Numbered from the stretch's first letter, positions 1 to 8,610 are shown. The stretch is 64,000 nt of DNA from Prevotella sp. Rep29 (GCF_019551475.1 NZ_CP047159.1:930001-994000), one strand, 5' to 3'. Notes: generated by a model not told the origin, from the letters alone. A program made the numbers and translations.

Positions 1-609
1 AAGATAATCATGTATGGTATTAGGAAATGGATTAAAGTTGGGGATGTTTGGATTTTCCTGATTTTATTATTTGGGATGTTGGTCGGTTGTTCCATCTATA
101 ATAAGAAAATGGTTCTAAATATATGGTATTTTGAGCATGCACTGATGTTACTTCCATTCCTTTTCTTTGGAAACGTGTTAAAAAAACACTCGCAGTGGTT
201 GGATAAAGAAAAGTTATTGGTGTGTCTTGGTTTGGGATTTATATTGGTGGCAATATTGATGAAGCTATTCCATTTACCATACCCATATATAGTTGGGGTT
301 GTTGGCATGTTTTGGGGTAATTTTTGGTTGTGTTTTTTAATGGGTGTCTCAGGTTCTTTAATGTTGTTTGTCATATGTAGATGGATTGGAAAATGCGGTT
401 GGTTAGAATATTTGGGCAAGCACACAATTACGATTTATTTGCTTCAAGAAAGTATAATGGTTGTTCTTATTAAAGGGTACCTCCATTGGCAAGTGGGTAT
501 CTCTAAATATTTTGTTGCTTTATTCTTAATTTTGTTTACAGCGTTTGTCTGTGCATGGTTGGATGTTGTGATAGATAAACATGCAAGATTTCTGAAAGGA
601 AAATTTTAA
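1..609 (+). CDS. acyltransferase 3 family membrane protein, C-terminal part (cut by window edge)
   Basis: The reading frame is open through base 1, so the true start lies outside the window; the first internal Met is at base 10. About 200 residues are visible with five or six hydrophobic segments and the C-terminal signature of the acyltransferase 3 family (LGKHTITIYLLQ, like LGKxSLxIYLLH). Family members move acetyl or other acyl groups onto extracytoplasmic sugars, so this is probably an O-acetyltransferase of the surface polysaccharide. The catalytic N-terminal His region is not visible. A second acyltransferase follows 54 bases downstream, so the two are probably cotranscribed. Confidence 0.75.
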   Translation, partial: KIIMYGIRKWIKVGDVWIFLILLFGMLVGCSIYNKKMVLNIWYFEHALMLLPFLFFGNVLKKHSQWLDKEKLLVCLGLGFILVAILMKLFHLPYPYIVGVVGMFWGNFWLCFLMGVSGSLMLFVICRWIGKCGWLEYLGKHTITIYLLQESIMVVLIKGYLHWQVGISKYFVALFLILFTAFVCAWLDVVIDKHARFLKGKF

Positions 610-662
610 TTGTTTACACTGAAAGATTATAAGTCTTTGAGGAGCCTGTAAAAAATAATGAG

Positions 663-1577
663 ATGGTAAAAAATATTTCACGCCAATCGAATATGGAATT
701 ATTAAGAGTCATTTCGATGATTCTTATCATGATGATTCATGCGCAGTTTTATTTGATACCACATTCTATACCTCGTTGGTTTATTTTGATAGGTGCAGAT
801 GCCGGGGTCAATTGTTTTGTGCTTATTTCCGGATATTTTGGAATTCACCCCAAAATAAAGAGTTTTTCCTCTTTCATATTTCAGATATTGTTCTTTGTTT
901 TAATAGGGAATCTAATCTCGTTTTGTGGGGGTAAGGCTTCGGTCACAAGTTTTAATTTTATAAATTTCTCATGGTTTATTAATGCATATATTGCGTTATA
1001 TGTTTTTTCGCCAGTTTTAAATGCTTATGCTGAAAAAGCCACAAAAAGGCAGTTTCAGTGGTTCTTGGTTTTATGGGCAATGGTCGAAGTTGTAATGGGA
1101 TACGCTATCGATTATTTAAAGTTCGATAGGGGGTATTCTTTTCAAGCATTTATTTTCCTTTACATGGTTGCCCGTTATATAAAGATTCATGGAGGACGAT
1201 GGTGTTCATTAGACAAGCGCAATGATCTCTTTTTGTTTGTTTTGTTTACTTTGATAAGTGCCTTTCTTATGTCTTATAGCGAATATATAGGAAAGTCTGC
1301 TGGTGGTGAGTATTATTTGCGTGCCTATAATTCACCATTGATGATATTAGCAAGTGTCTTTTTCACATTGTTTTTCTCAAAGTTGAAGCTACAAAGCGGA
1401 GTTGTGAATTGGATGGGAAAGTCAGCCTATGCTGCATTCCTGTTTCATTGCGTGATATTGGAATGGTATAGAGGCACTTGTCTTAATTTCTACAATTCAA
1501 ACCATTATATTCTTGCAAGTTTGTATTCTGTAGGATTTATTTTACTTATATTTATGGTAGCTATTTTGATAGATTAG
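663..1577 (+). CDS. acyltransferase 3 family membrane protein, likely shortened by a nonsense codon
   Basis: This 304-residue multispanning protein starts with the family signature (NMELLRVISMILIMMIH, conserved Arg and His) and predicts about ten membrane helices. It is probably a polysaccharide O-acyltransferase. The end is odd: after ILLIFMVAILID the TAG at 1575-1577 stops translation, but the same frame stays open to TAA at 1647-1649 and reads 24 residues (LRIVVWNGFLWVIEIF then a basic end). That resembles the cytoplasmic tail expected after the last helix in this family. A CAG or AAG to TAG change is the simplest explanation. The protein may still work, since only the short tail is lost. 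Confidence 0.75.
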   Translation: MVKNISRQSNMELLRVISMILIMMIHAQFYLIPHSIPRWFILIGADAGVNCFVLISGYFGIHPKIKSFSSFIFQILFFVLIGNLISFCGGKASVTSFNFINFSWFINAYIALYVFSPVLNAYAEKATKRQFQWFLVLWAMVEVVMGYAIDYLKFDRGYSFQAFIFLYMVARYIKIHGGRWCSLDKRNDLFLFVLFTLISAFLMSYSEYIGKSAGGEYYLRAYNSPLMILASVFFTLFFSKLKLQSGVVNWMGKSAYAAFLFHCVILEWYRGTCLNFYNSNHYILASLYSVGFILLIFMVAILID

Positions 1578-1662
1578 TTGCGGATTGTCGTTTGGAATGG
1601 CTTTTTATGGGTAATTGAAATATTTCAAAAGAGAATAAGCTTAAAATAATTTTTGTGAGAGA

Positions 1663-2484
1663 ATGAAGTTTTCTGTCATTACCATTAATTACAACCATGC
1701 AGAGGGATTGCAACGGACTATTGAGAGTGTTGCGTCCCAATCTTCCCATGATTATGAGTATATTGTGATTGATGGAGGAAGTACAGATGGTAGTGTGGAA
1801 ATAATCAGGGAACATGCCTCTCAAATCGATTTCTGGATAAGCGAGAAGGATGGGGGAATCTACCCGGCGATGAACAAAGGCGTGAAGGCTGCGCATGGGG
1901 ACTATTGCATCTTTATGAATTCCGGTGATGAATTTTATGCTCCGGATGTCATTACGGAATTTGCAAGGTTAGATTTGACTGAAGACATTGTGTGTGGAGA
2001 CATCTGTTTTGGAGAAAACAATATTTCTCCCAATCCCGACGTCGTGACGATGCGGACGTTTTATAAGCATACATTATATCACCAAGCGAGTTTTATAAAG
2101 ACTCGGTTGTTAAGGGAACATCCCTATGATGAGACCATGCGGAGTGCTGCCGACTGGAAATTTTTTATGCATGAGTTGGTGTTCCGGAACGCCACTTATC
2201 GGCATGTGCCTGTCGTGGTTGCACGTTTTGAGAGTGGGGGGGTGAGCACCGCTAACAGCGAAGTGTCCCGTCAGGAAGTGTTCAATGAGTTGAAAGCATG
2301 TTTCCCCGAGCGCGTATTGGCAGATTATGAGGATTATGTGTTCGGTTGCACGCCTTATCGCCAGATGTTTACGACGGTAGAGCAGATTCCACCAGTCAGA
2401 AAGATAATATATAAGATAAATATCTGTATCCTGAAAGTCATGAATCTTTGGTTGAAGAGCGACTGGATACGGAAGTTGAAATGA
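1663..2484 (+). CDS. glycosyltransferase family 2 (WcaA-like)
   Basis: This 273-residue GT-A fold glycosyltransferase begins with the nucleotide-binding start FSVITINYNHAEGLQRTI, followed by VIDGGSTDGS and the acidic region MNSGDEF, where SGD stands in for the usual DxD. That variant is common in the WcaA-like GT2 subgroup of Bacteroidetes polysaccharide loci. It presumably adds one sugar from a nucleotide donor to the lipid-linked repeat unit on the cytoplasmic face. Donor and acceptor cannot be read from sequence. It is followed 13 bases later by a clear paralogue with the same motif order, so the two look like an old tandem duplication. Confidence 0.88.
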   Translation: MKFSVITINYNHAEGLQRTIESVASQSSHDYEYIVIDGGSTDGSVEIIREHASQIDFWISEKDGGIYPAMNKGVKAAHGDYCIFMNSGDEFYAPDVITEFARLDLTEDIVCGDICFGENNISPNPDVVTMRTFYKHTLYHQASFIKTRLLREHPYDETMRSAADWKFFMHELVFRNATYRHVPVVVARFESGGVSTANSEVSRQEVFNELKACFPERVLADYEDYVFGCTPYRQMFTTVEQIPPVRKIIYKINICILKVMNLWLKSDWIRKLK

Positions 2485-2497
2485 GATATTAAATGAA

Positions 2498-3340
2498 ATG
2501 AAACTATCAATTATTACCATCAACTATAACAACTGCGAAGGTCTGCGTAAGACGATAAAGAGCGTGGTCAGTCAGACGTTCCGTGATTTTGAGTATATCA
2601 TTATTGACGGGGGAAGTACGGATGGCAGTGTTGATGTGATTAAAGAGTATGCTGATAGGGTTGACTACTGGGTGAGCGAAAAGGATCATGGAATTTATCA
2701 TGCGATGAATAAGGGAGCCTTTGCTGCTCATGGGGAATATACCCAATTTTTGAACTCTGGTGACTATCTATGTGACGAGCGTGTTTTGGAAAAAGTTTTT
2801 GCAAATCAGTTCAACGAAGACATCGTCTGTGGGAATATGTACACATCAAGGGGAGACGAGCGCATTTCGCCCGATGAAGTTTCCATGGCGTATATGCTGA
2901 CCGGCACTTTATTGCATCCAGTGTCCTTTATCAAAAGAGCTTTATTTGACGTGTACAAATATGATGAGCGATATAAGATCATGGGCGATCGTGACTTCTT
3001 CATGCATCACCTGATAAAAGAAAATGTGAGCTATCGGAAGGTAAATGTGTTCGTTGCCGTTTTTGATGTCTCGGGAATCAGTTGTACAAGTACGAATAAG
3101 GATGCTGACAGAGCATTGATAAATCATCTGACCGATTGTTTGATACCTCCACGTGTGCGGGCAGACTATAGGAATTTTATGGGCGAGGATGATTATTATC
3201 ATTCATTGTTTTATACCTTGAGTTTTGCAAAGCTAAGGAAATATGTCTATACCTTGGTAGTCCTTTTTGTTAAGATAATTACTTTTAACCGCGGGTGGAT
3301 AAAAGATTATCCCATCAGATTAAGAAAGCAAAAGATATGA
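2498..3340 (+). CDS. glycosyltransferase family 2, paralogue of the preceding gene
   Basis: This 280-residue protein has LSIITINYNNCEGLRKTI, IIDGGSTDGSVDVI and LNSGDYL in the same places as the upstream GT2 gene, so the N-terminal halves are clearly related. The C-terminal acceptor halves differ more, as expected if each adds a different sugar. Its stop overlaps an ATG at 3337 (ATGA), the usual arrangement for translational coupling. That ATG now opens only a 14-codon remnant of another GT2 gene, so the original downstream partner has been replaced. Confidence 0.88.
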   Translation: MKLSIITINYNNCEGLRKTIKSVVSQTFRDFEYIIIDGGSTDGSVDVIKEYADRVDYWVSEKDHGIYHAMNKGAFAAHGEYTQFLNSGDYLCDERVLEKVFANQFNEDIVCGNMYTSRGDERISPDEVSMAYMLTGTLLHPVSFIKRALFDVYKYDERYKIMGDRDFFMHHLIKENVSYRKVNVFVAVFDVSGISCTSTNKDADRALINHLTDCLIPPRVRADYRNFMGEDDYYHSLFYTLSFAKLRKYVYTLVVLFVKIITFNRGWIKDYPIRLRKQKI

Positions 3341-3381
3341 AGTATAAACTGAGTATTGTTGCTCCGATAGACAGCAATTAG
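3337..3381 (+). pseudogene. orphan first 14 codons of a GT2 glycosyltransferase (recombination scar)
   Basis: The ATG overlaps the stop of the previous GT2 gene and reads MKYKLSIVAPIDSN then stop. The first nine residues match the canonical GT2 start (MKxKLSIVxPIYN), after which homology ends abruptly. This is what would remain if the rest of the gene was exchanged for the GT2 gene now starting about 85 bases later. It is unlikely to make a functional product. Confidence 0.55.
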
Positions 3382-3465
3382 TACAATTGAAAAAAGAGAA
3401 AAAGCATCTTTATTAAGAAATATTTGAATAATAAAGGTGCTACGTTCTTTGTATTAAGTCATAAC

Positions 3466-4452
3466 ATGTCATATAATAAATTATTAACAATAATAGTTCC
3501 TGTCTACAATGTAGAAAGATATCTTGAGCAATGTATTCAGTCATTATTGGCACAAGATATTCCTCAAATTGACTATGAAATTCTCCTTATTAACGATGGT
3601 TCTACTGACAAAAGTTTTGAAATAGCTAAGCGATATAAAGATACACATGAAAATATCATCCTCTTAACTCAAGAGAACAAAGGACAAGCCGCTGTTAGAA
3701 ATAGGGGAGTGAAAAAAGCAAACGGAGAATATATTATGTTCGTGGATTCGGATGATATGCTCCTGCCAAATGTCCTCAAAAATATTATTATAACAGCAAA
3801 AGAGTATGATTTGGATGTTTGTGCTTATAAAATGGTCTGTTATGACTCTAAAGGGAATATGCATGACGCAGCATGTCAACCTTTTTCATCGGACAAAGTA
3901 TATGATGGCAAATATGCTATTATGCATGGCGCTGATATCGGCTCCTCATGTATTTATCTATACAAGCATAAATTTCTTATAGAAAATAATTTGAAATTTT
4001 TAGAAGGCATATATCATGAAGATGTTGAATTCGTATTACGAATGTATGCATACATAAAAAGAATAATGTATTTAGATATAGTTGCATATTCTTATACATG
4101 GAATCCGAATTCTACAGATAGACATCTTTATCATGATAAAAGGATAAAGCAGATCTGTGATGAATTTATTATCATAAAGAGTATAACGGATTTTGCAGAG
4201 ACTTATGTTTTTGATAAGGATTTAAAAGAATATTATTTAAAGCACAATAATTCAATGTTAGTCTCATTGCTATTGGGGATAATAAAAAATAGAAGTTTTA
4301 CAAATAAAACAAAAAAAACACTTTTAACTAAGATGAAGAGTCTGTTTTATCCTTTAAAAGGAAAAACTCTCTCATGGAAAACATCTTTATTAATTCCTTT
4401 TTTAAATATAATATTGAAGAGTAATAAGGATTATAAGTCATTAGATATATAA
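3466..4452 (+). CDS. glycosyltransferase family 2
   Basis: From the ATG at 3466 this is a 328-residue GT2 enzyme with LTIIVPVYNVERYLEQCI, LINDGSTDKS and the metal-binding FVDSDDMLLP. The frame is open further upstream to a TTG at 3424, but the added residues do not belong to the fold, so 3466 is preferred. The C-terminal third is Lys-rich and predicted helical. The gene is visibly more AT-rich than its neighbours and sits just after an orphan GT2 start, so it probably arrived by replacement. Substrates are unknown. Confidence 0.83.
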   Translation: MSYNKLLTIIVPVYNVERYLEQCIQSLLAQDIPQIDYEILLINDGSTDKSFEIAKRYKDTHENIILLTQENKGQAAVRNRGVKKANGEYIMFVDSDDMLLPNVLKNIIITAKEYDLDVCAYKMVCYDSKGNMHDAACQPFSSDKVYDGKYAIMHGADIGSSCIYLYKHKFLIENNLKFLEGIYHEDVEFVLRMYAYIKRIMYLDIVAYSYTWNPNSTDRHLYHDKRIKQICDEFIIIKSITDFAETYVFDKDLKEYYLKHNNSMLVSLLLGIIKNRSFTNKTKKTLLTKMKSLFYPLKGKTLSWKTSLLIPFLNIILKSNKDYKSLDI

Positions 4453-4525
4453 GACAGACAACACGCATTGTGTAATTTTTTCTATTTTATTTATAGATTG
4501 ACGATTCCATATATTTCAAAACTAA

Positions 4526-4645
4526 AGGGTTAGAGGTAAATCTGTGAATAAAACTCCGAACAAAAAACTTATTAGTCATGACGGATTGCATCTAACCCGA
4601 GCAGGAGCAAAGATGTTTGCTGACTGCATAAATGTTCATCTATAA
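4526..4645 (+). pseudogene. C-terminal remnant of an SGNH/GDSL-type esterase
   Basis: A frame without any Met start reads KKLISHDGLHLTRAGAKMFA then CINVHL and stop at 4643-4645. DGLHLT is the last conserved block of SGNH hydrolases, carrying the catalytic Asp and His. Such esterases in polysaccharide loci usually remove or transfer acetyl groups. The GDS and GxND blocks are absent upstream, so only the tail survives. The IS-associated 150-bp duplication begins inside its final codons, at base 4623. Confidence 0.55.
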
Positions 4646-4772
4646 ATAATGGCTGATTTAGGATCAAGCCGTTCACAACACTGCAATAAAAATCGGGGAG
4701 ACATCAGGTGATGCCTCCCCGATTTCGTTTATATTCGGGTTTTATATGTCCGATTGGGGCATTTACGTTCTT
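4623..4772. repeat. 150-bp direct repeat, left copy (target duplication of the IS)
   Basis: By direct comparison these 150 bases are identical to 6456-6605. The copies abut the two ends of the insertion sequence exactly, so this is the target-site duplication. Duplications this long are unusual, but the IS1634 type is known for making long, variable ones. The copy contains the SGNH remnant's last codons and a transcription terminator. Confidence 0.9.
4690..4725 (+). terminator. hairpin terminator closing the first polysaccharide operon
   Basis: AAATCGGGGAG pairs with CTCCCCGATTT, and the inner CATCA-GG-TGATG continues the stem, giving a long near-perfect hairpin. The following run is only moderately T-rich (CGTTTATATT). 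It lies just after the SGNH remnant and is duplicated at 6523-6558 inside the second copy of the 150-bp repeat. Confidence 0.7.
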
Positions 4773-6455
4773 CCTGACTTCGTCAATGCGCCACCCAAAT
4801 TAAGATTTGTTGCCAGATATGTCGAAAAGTGGTTTCACTGCGAGGTGCTTCTCCGTCAAGAAGAGTGTCTTAGTGAAGTAAGTCCCGTTTTTAGGCATCC
4901 TTACCCTGATTGTCGTGATAGTTTTGGCTGCCTCAAGCACCTTATCGACACTCATCCCAATCTTGTTAATGGCAATGAGTCGCTCCAGTTCCTTATATAC
5001 CTTATAGGCGATGAAGCAAATGCAGACATGTGCCTCTATCCTACGTTCTGTAAAATGAAACATCGGACGCATTTCCAGAGTTCCTTTTGAAATACGGAAT
5101 GCACGTTCCACCACCCAGAGTCCATGATACTCGGCAATGACACGCTCGGCGTCAAGGTCTGTATTGGTGATGTAGCCCTTGAGTCCGTCCCACTGGCAGT
5201 CCTCTGCAATCTTCTCTTCGCTGATGACGACTTCTATGTCCTTGCTGATTTCAAGAAACTTGTTGTAGCCACGCTTGTTCACCTGACTCTTCGTGATGCG
5301 TCCGGTCTTATAGGCTTTTCTCAATCGGACAATTCCGCGGTCACGGTTGTAGGCATCCTTCTTTGCACGCTTGTCGGAATAACTGACGATAAGTCTTTCC
5401 CCATTCTCACGTTTGTAGTCGTAACAGGCTTTATCAACCTTCTCTAAAGAGAGAATCCATTGCTTCACGCTTGCGCTCTCGCTCTTGATGCGGGCTCCAA
5501 GTATGTAGTTGTAGCCAGCCTCCTGCAGCAAAGTGACATTGTTCTTGTTCATCAAGCCTGAGTCTGCCACCACAACAAAATCTTTCCCCAGATTGAAACG
5601 CTGCTTGAAGTCATCTATCATTGGTATCATGGTGAAGCCCTCATACTGGCTGCCGTTGAACAGAGAGTATGAAAGCGGGTAGCCTCCTTCTGATACAAGC
5701 AGACCGAGTATAACCTGTGACTCTGCCGTCTTTCCATCCTTTGAAAACCCCGGTTCACGCAATACGTCCGTCTGTGCTGTCTCAAAGTAGAGCGTCGTCA
5801 CGTCGTAGAACATCAATCCAATCTTGCCTCCGAACAGTTTCCGGGTGTGCTCTACGCTAATCTGCTGCGCAAGCTCCATCTGGGTATTGTAGAGCTTGTC
5901 CATGTAGCGATAGATGTGGTTGAGGTCAACATCTTCATCATAATATGACTTCAGGTAATCTACTGTGGCAAGTTTGCTTCTGGGCTGCGACACCCTTGCG
6001 ATTACCAAATGACGCAGAATCTCATCGGGAATCCGGTTGAAGCCGATGCTGTCATAGACTTGATCAAGCAGAAGCCGAGTACCGTTTATCAACACGTTGT
6101 CAATATTGCTAAGGAAACGCTCTGTCTCCTCGACTTCCTTTCCCTTGCGGTCATCAAAGTCAAGTTCTTGCTGACCGCCAAATGAACGTATCCATGCAGC
6201 AGCCTTATCGCATAATGAATGTATTTCCTCTTCGGATGTAGAGGAGCCAAACGATTTTATTTCTTTATACTTTCCACTCGCTTTACTGACCACTACCACA
6301 CTTGTAGAGCCGGAACGATTGTGTTTCTTGCGTACATACATGGTGCAAAGGTACACGTTTTTCGCTTGCGCCACCCAAACCACCCAATAATTTTACGTAA
6401 CTCGCTGATTATCATTGTGCGCTATATGATGGCGCAAAAAAGTGATGAAGTCAGG
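4773..6455 (-). mobile_element. IS4-superfamily (IS1634-type) insertion sequence, 1683 bp
   Basis: The element is delimited by 150-bp direct repeats. Its ends are inverted: the left starts CCTGACTTCGTCA and the right, read inward, starts CCTGACTTCATCA. It carries one transposase gene on the minus strand. The identity of the flanking repeats points to a recent insertion. It separates the end of the first operon from the second one and leaves a copy of the operon terminator on each side. Confidence 0.9.
4800..6341 (-). CDS. IS1634-type DDE transposase
   Basis: This 513-residue transposase has the DDE features of the IS4 superfamily: YDVTTLYFE (first Asp), VVADSGLMNKNNV (second Asp) and WVVERAFRISKG (the YREK-type Glu/Lys block) before the C-terminal region. 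The frame extends 14 codons further upstream, but a promoter -7 box (TACCTTTG, 6353-6346 on the minus strand) lies inside that extension and only four bases separate it from the ATG at 6341. The start MYVRKKHNRSG is therefore preferred, and the mRNA would be nearly or fully leaderless. It appears intact. Confidence 0.9.
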   Translation of the reverse strand: MYVRKKHNRSGSTSVVVVSKASGKYKEIKSFGSSTSEEEIHSLCDKAAAWIRSFGGQQELDFDDRKGKEVEETERFLSNIDNVLINGTRLLLDQVYDSIGFNRIPDEILRHLVIARVSQPRSKLATVDYLKSYYDEDVDLNHIYRYMDKLYNTQMELAQQISVEHTRKLFGGKIGLMFYDVTTLYFETAQTDVLREPGFSKDGKTAESQVILGLLVSEGGYPLSYSLFNGSQYEGFTMIPMIDDFKQRFNLGKDFVVVADSGLMNKNNVTLLQEAGYNYILGARIKSESASVKQWILSLEKVDKACYDYKRENGERLIVSYSDKRAKKDAYNRDRGIVRLRKAYKTGRITKSQVNKRGYNKFLEISKDIEVVISEEKIAEDCQWDGLKGYITNTDLDAERVIAEYHGLWVVERAFRISKGTLEMRPMFHFTERRIEAHVCICFIAYKVYKELERLIAINKIGMSVDKVLEAAKTITTIRVRMPKNGTYFTKTLFLTEKHLAVKPLFDISGNKS

Positions 6456-6605
6456 ACTGCATAAATGTTCATCTATAAATAATGGCTGATTTAGGATCAA
6501 GCCGTTCACAACACTGCAATAAAAATCGGGGAGACATCAGGTGATGCCTCCCCGATTTCGTTTATATTCGGGTTTTATATGTCCGATTGGGGCATTTACG
6601 TTCTT
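6456..6605. repeat. 150-bp direct repeat, right copy
   Basis: Identical to 4623-4772. It carries the second copy of the hairpin terminator (6523-6558), so transcription leaving the IS or the upstream operon would be stopped here before the second polysaccharide operon. The original sequence resumes at 6606. Confidence 0.9.
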
Positions 6606-6794
6606 TAACAAAAATACCATTTTTAGTTGCATGTATGACGCTTTGTTGGCTTTCCGATTTTCGTTGTTTTCGTTATTTTCTGCCGCTATTTTGAGAATGG
6701 GAGTCAGTTGGTCGAAAAAATACGTAATTTTGACAGTTTTTTAAACTGTTGAAAATAAACGATTTACGTTTTTATGCGATTTTCTGGTTTTGTG

Positions 6795-6875
6795 AAAGTT
6801 GAACTTTTACTTCCTCAAAGTTTAACTTTTAGGTTGCAAAAGTAACACTTTTGGGATGCAAAATGGGCACTTTTA
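6795..6875. repeat. phased palindrome array A, four units, 22-bp period
   Basis: Four cores start at 6795, 6817, 6839 and 6861, exactly 22 bases apart: AAAGTTGAACTTTT, AAAGTTTAACTTTT, (A)AAAGTAACACTTTT and (A)AAATGGGCACTTTT, separated by 7-8 variable bases. The first three are perfect or near-perfect palindromes. The same architecture occurs at 30054-30156 and 58039-58140. The array lies in the 6606-7623 gap, about 500 bases before the operon promoter. Function is unknown. Confidence 0.75.
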
Positions 6876-7154
6876 GAAACGGAATTGGAATGTTTATGAT
6901 GTAGATATGCAGTTTTGGGGTATAAACACATCTATTTTGCATACATATTCGTTCTTGCTCCAAATTTCAGTGGAGAAGTATGTGCCTTAGGTGTCAAAAT
7001 TTTTGTGTTAAAATCCCGATTTTTTAACTTAAAATAAAAAGGAGAACGTTACGTGAGAGTATGAGTTTTTTTGCAGTAAAATGATGGACTGTCACTCTCC
7101 ACCCCTCATGGTGGGGACAGCTACCAATATGGGATGGGAACGTCTGGCAAAGGG

Positions 7155-7313
7155 ATGAATGCTTCGCTAAATGATAATGGTAACATAGGCATTCTTTATC
7201 CCAATTGGTTTGTTAGCCATTATGGCAGAGATGTTTTACTCCTATTTACATGGTTTGTTATTTCAGTCAATCTCAACATCCTGTCAATGGGGCACATCGG
7301 TGCATCCCCTTAA
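7155..7313 (+). CDS. possible 52-residue membrane peptide or gene remnant
   Basis: An ATG-initiated frame encodes 52 residues with one hydrophobic stretch (DVLLLFTWFVISVNLNIL). No clear ribosome site or promoter is visible directly upstream, and I do not recognise a family. The preceding bases in another frame also look faintly protein-like (GTATNMGWERLAKG), so it may be a decayed, frameshifted gene. A hairpin (TCTCCACC paired with GGTGGGGA) lies just upstream near 7095-7120. Nothing else is evident in the 6606-7623 gap apart from the repeat array, promoter and leader listed separately. Confidence 0.2.
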   Translation: MNASLNDNGNIGILYPNWFVSHYGRDVLLLFTWFVISVNLNILSMGHIGASP

Positions 7314-7366
7314 TTTGATTTTTCCTTTTGTGATTTTTTAGAAAATACAAATAAATTTTGTTTTTT

Positions 7367-7398
7367 CATCCGCATAATCATTTTTTTTGTTAACTTTG
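7367..7398 (+). promoter_or_regulatory. promoter of the second polysaccharide operon
   Basis: TTTG (7367-7370) and TAACTTTG (7391-7398) are 20 bases apart, matching the Bacteroidetes -33/-7 consensus recognised by the primary sigma factor. Transcription should start near 7405, leaving a leader of about 220 bases before the first gene. No inverted repeats flanking the promoter were seen, so there is no sign that it is invertible. Confidence 0.65.
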
Positions 7399-7404
7399 CA
7401 CACA

Positions 7405-7623
7405 ATATATATATACGCATGCGCGGATAGGCTACTGCGAGACCAAGTCTCCTATGCGGTGCAACGGCGTGTCGCACAACTATTTATACTGCTCTGTGGA
7501 TGAATGAATTCTTGTTCTCAGCTCGCTGTAACTCGGGAATGCCTATTCATTGGAGGAGGAAGGGGTGTGGACGGTCGGTTGCACTAACGGAACTTTTCTG
7601 TCATTAACGACTTTTTTGCTAAT
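7405..7623 (+). promoter_or_regulatory. structured 5' leader of the polysaccharide operon
   Basis: About 220 untranslated bases separate the predicted start of transcription from the first gene. GAGAC-CAA-GTCTC (about 7440-7452) forms a tight hairpin nested inside an ATAGG/CCTAT stem. Further down AATGAAT near 7503 can pair with ATTCATT near 7545. Long leaders in Bacteroides capsule operons are where UpxY-type NusG paralogues act, which makes processive antitermination a reasonable guess here. No upxY gene is present in the window, so this remains inference. Confidence 0.4.
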
Positions 7624-8610
7624 ATGCAAGCAATCATATCTTTTATAAAAATTCTGCGTCACAATTTTTATTGTCGCTGGCGACAGCTGTTGCCCCAATA
7701 CAAAGTACTGAACAGTAGTCGGAGTCGCGGTAGGGTGCATCAGGGGAAGATTATTGTTCTGATGGTCCGTAACGAGACGACCTTTTGTGGCGGTTTGTCA
7801 GATCGCTTTCGGGGAATAACTTCTGTCTATCAGGAATGTAAGCGTCAGGGGGTGGATTTTAAGATTCATTTTGAGACGCCAAACTTGATCGACTATTTAG
7901 AGCCCAATCTGTATGATTGGTATATTGACGAAAAAGAAATCTGTTATGACACAAAACGGGTTTATCCCTGCACAATACTGACTTATCATAATCAGGAGAA
8001 TAAGCACGAGTCGGAAGTTCAGAAAAGGATTCTGCAGTGGTATCTGAAAAAGGATTATGAACAAATACATGTTTATACCAACATGCGTTCGGGCGACAAT
8101 GAATATGGAACGTTATTTAATGAGCTGTTTAGACCGACAAAAGAGCTTCAGGGATTAGTGGAAGAGCATGTGACAGCCATGGGAGGTGAGAAACAATATA
8201 ATGCCATGGTATTCCGGTTCCGCCAGTTGCTGGGCGATTTTAAGGAGGGGGGCGAAACGCTTCCTGAAAATGAGCGTGAACAGTATATACAGCGTTGTGT
8301 GAATGTAATCGAAAAAGCCCATGAAACACATCCTGAGAAACGGCTACTTGTAACTTCAGATAGTATCACGTTCCTGAATCGTGTTTCAGGATTGCCTTAT
8401 GTATATGTTATCCCTGGCGAAGTGGTTCATGTCGGTTTTACCTATGATGCTTCTAAGAAAACATATATGAAGTCGTTTGTTGACTATTATGTACTTTCCC
8501 ATGCTCAGAGCGTAATACTTGTTCGTGACAAGAAAATGTATCACAGCGGCTTCGCTTTAAGGGCAGCGATGCTGAATGGGGCGGAATATAAAGAGGAGTG
8601 GATGACGTAA
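7624..8610 (+). CDS. putative fucosyltransferase-like protein of a polysaccharide locus
   Basis: This 328-residue soluble protein is the first gene after the operon promoter. GGLSDRFRGI near residue 58 and LLVTSDSITFLN near residue 242 resemble the donor-binding blocks of GT-B fold fucosyltransferases of the NodZ/FUT8/POFUT type (GGxxxR.. and a late S/T-D-S motif). That would make it a sugar transferase using a GDP-sugar, but the similarity is weak and judged by eye. The last 88 bases of conserved coding sequence reappear at 9980-10067 behind the dehydrogenase gene. A different family of sugar-modifying enzyme cannot be excluded. Confidence 0.45.
   Translation: MQAIISFIKILRHNFYCRWRQLLPQYKVLNSSRSRGRVHQGKIIVLMVRNETTFCGGLSDRFRGITSVYQECKRQGVDFKIHFETPNLIDYLEPNLYDWYIDEKEICYDTKRVYPCTILTYHNQENKHESEVQKRILQWYLKKDYEQIHVYTNMRSGDNEYGTLFNELFRPTKELQGLVEEHVTAMGGEKQYNAMVFRFRQLLGDFKEGGETLPENEREQYIQRCVNVIEKAHETHPEKRLLVTSDSITFLNRVSGLPYVYVIPGEVVHVGFTYDASKKTYMKSFVDYYVLSHAQSVILVRDKKMYHSGFALRAAMLNGAEYKEEWMT
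8475..8562. repeat. 88-bp direct repeat, copy 1 (end of the putative fucosyltransferase-like gene)
   Basis: These bases match 9980-10067 with three differences, two of them synonymous in this frame (the third is Tyr to Cys). Weaker similarity continues past the repeat (LN, E and K positions). The pair brackets the nucleotide-sugar dehydrogenase gene. Confidence 0.85.

Noticed and set aside
6541..6744. 67-codon ORF after the IS
   Set aside because: It begins inside the duplicated terminator repeat and has no coding features.
7321..7623. Invertible capsule promoter
   Set aside because: No inverted repeats flank the promoter and no invertase gene is in the window.
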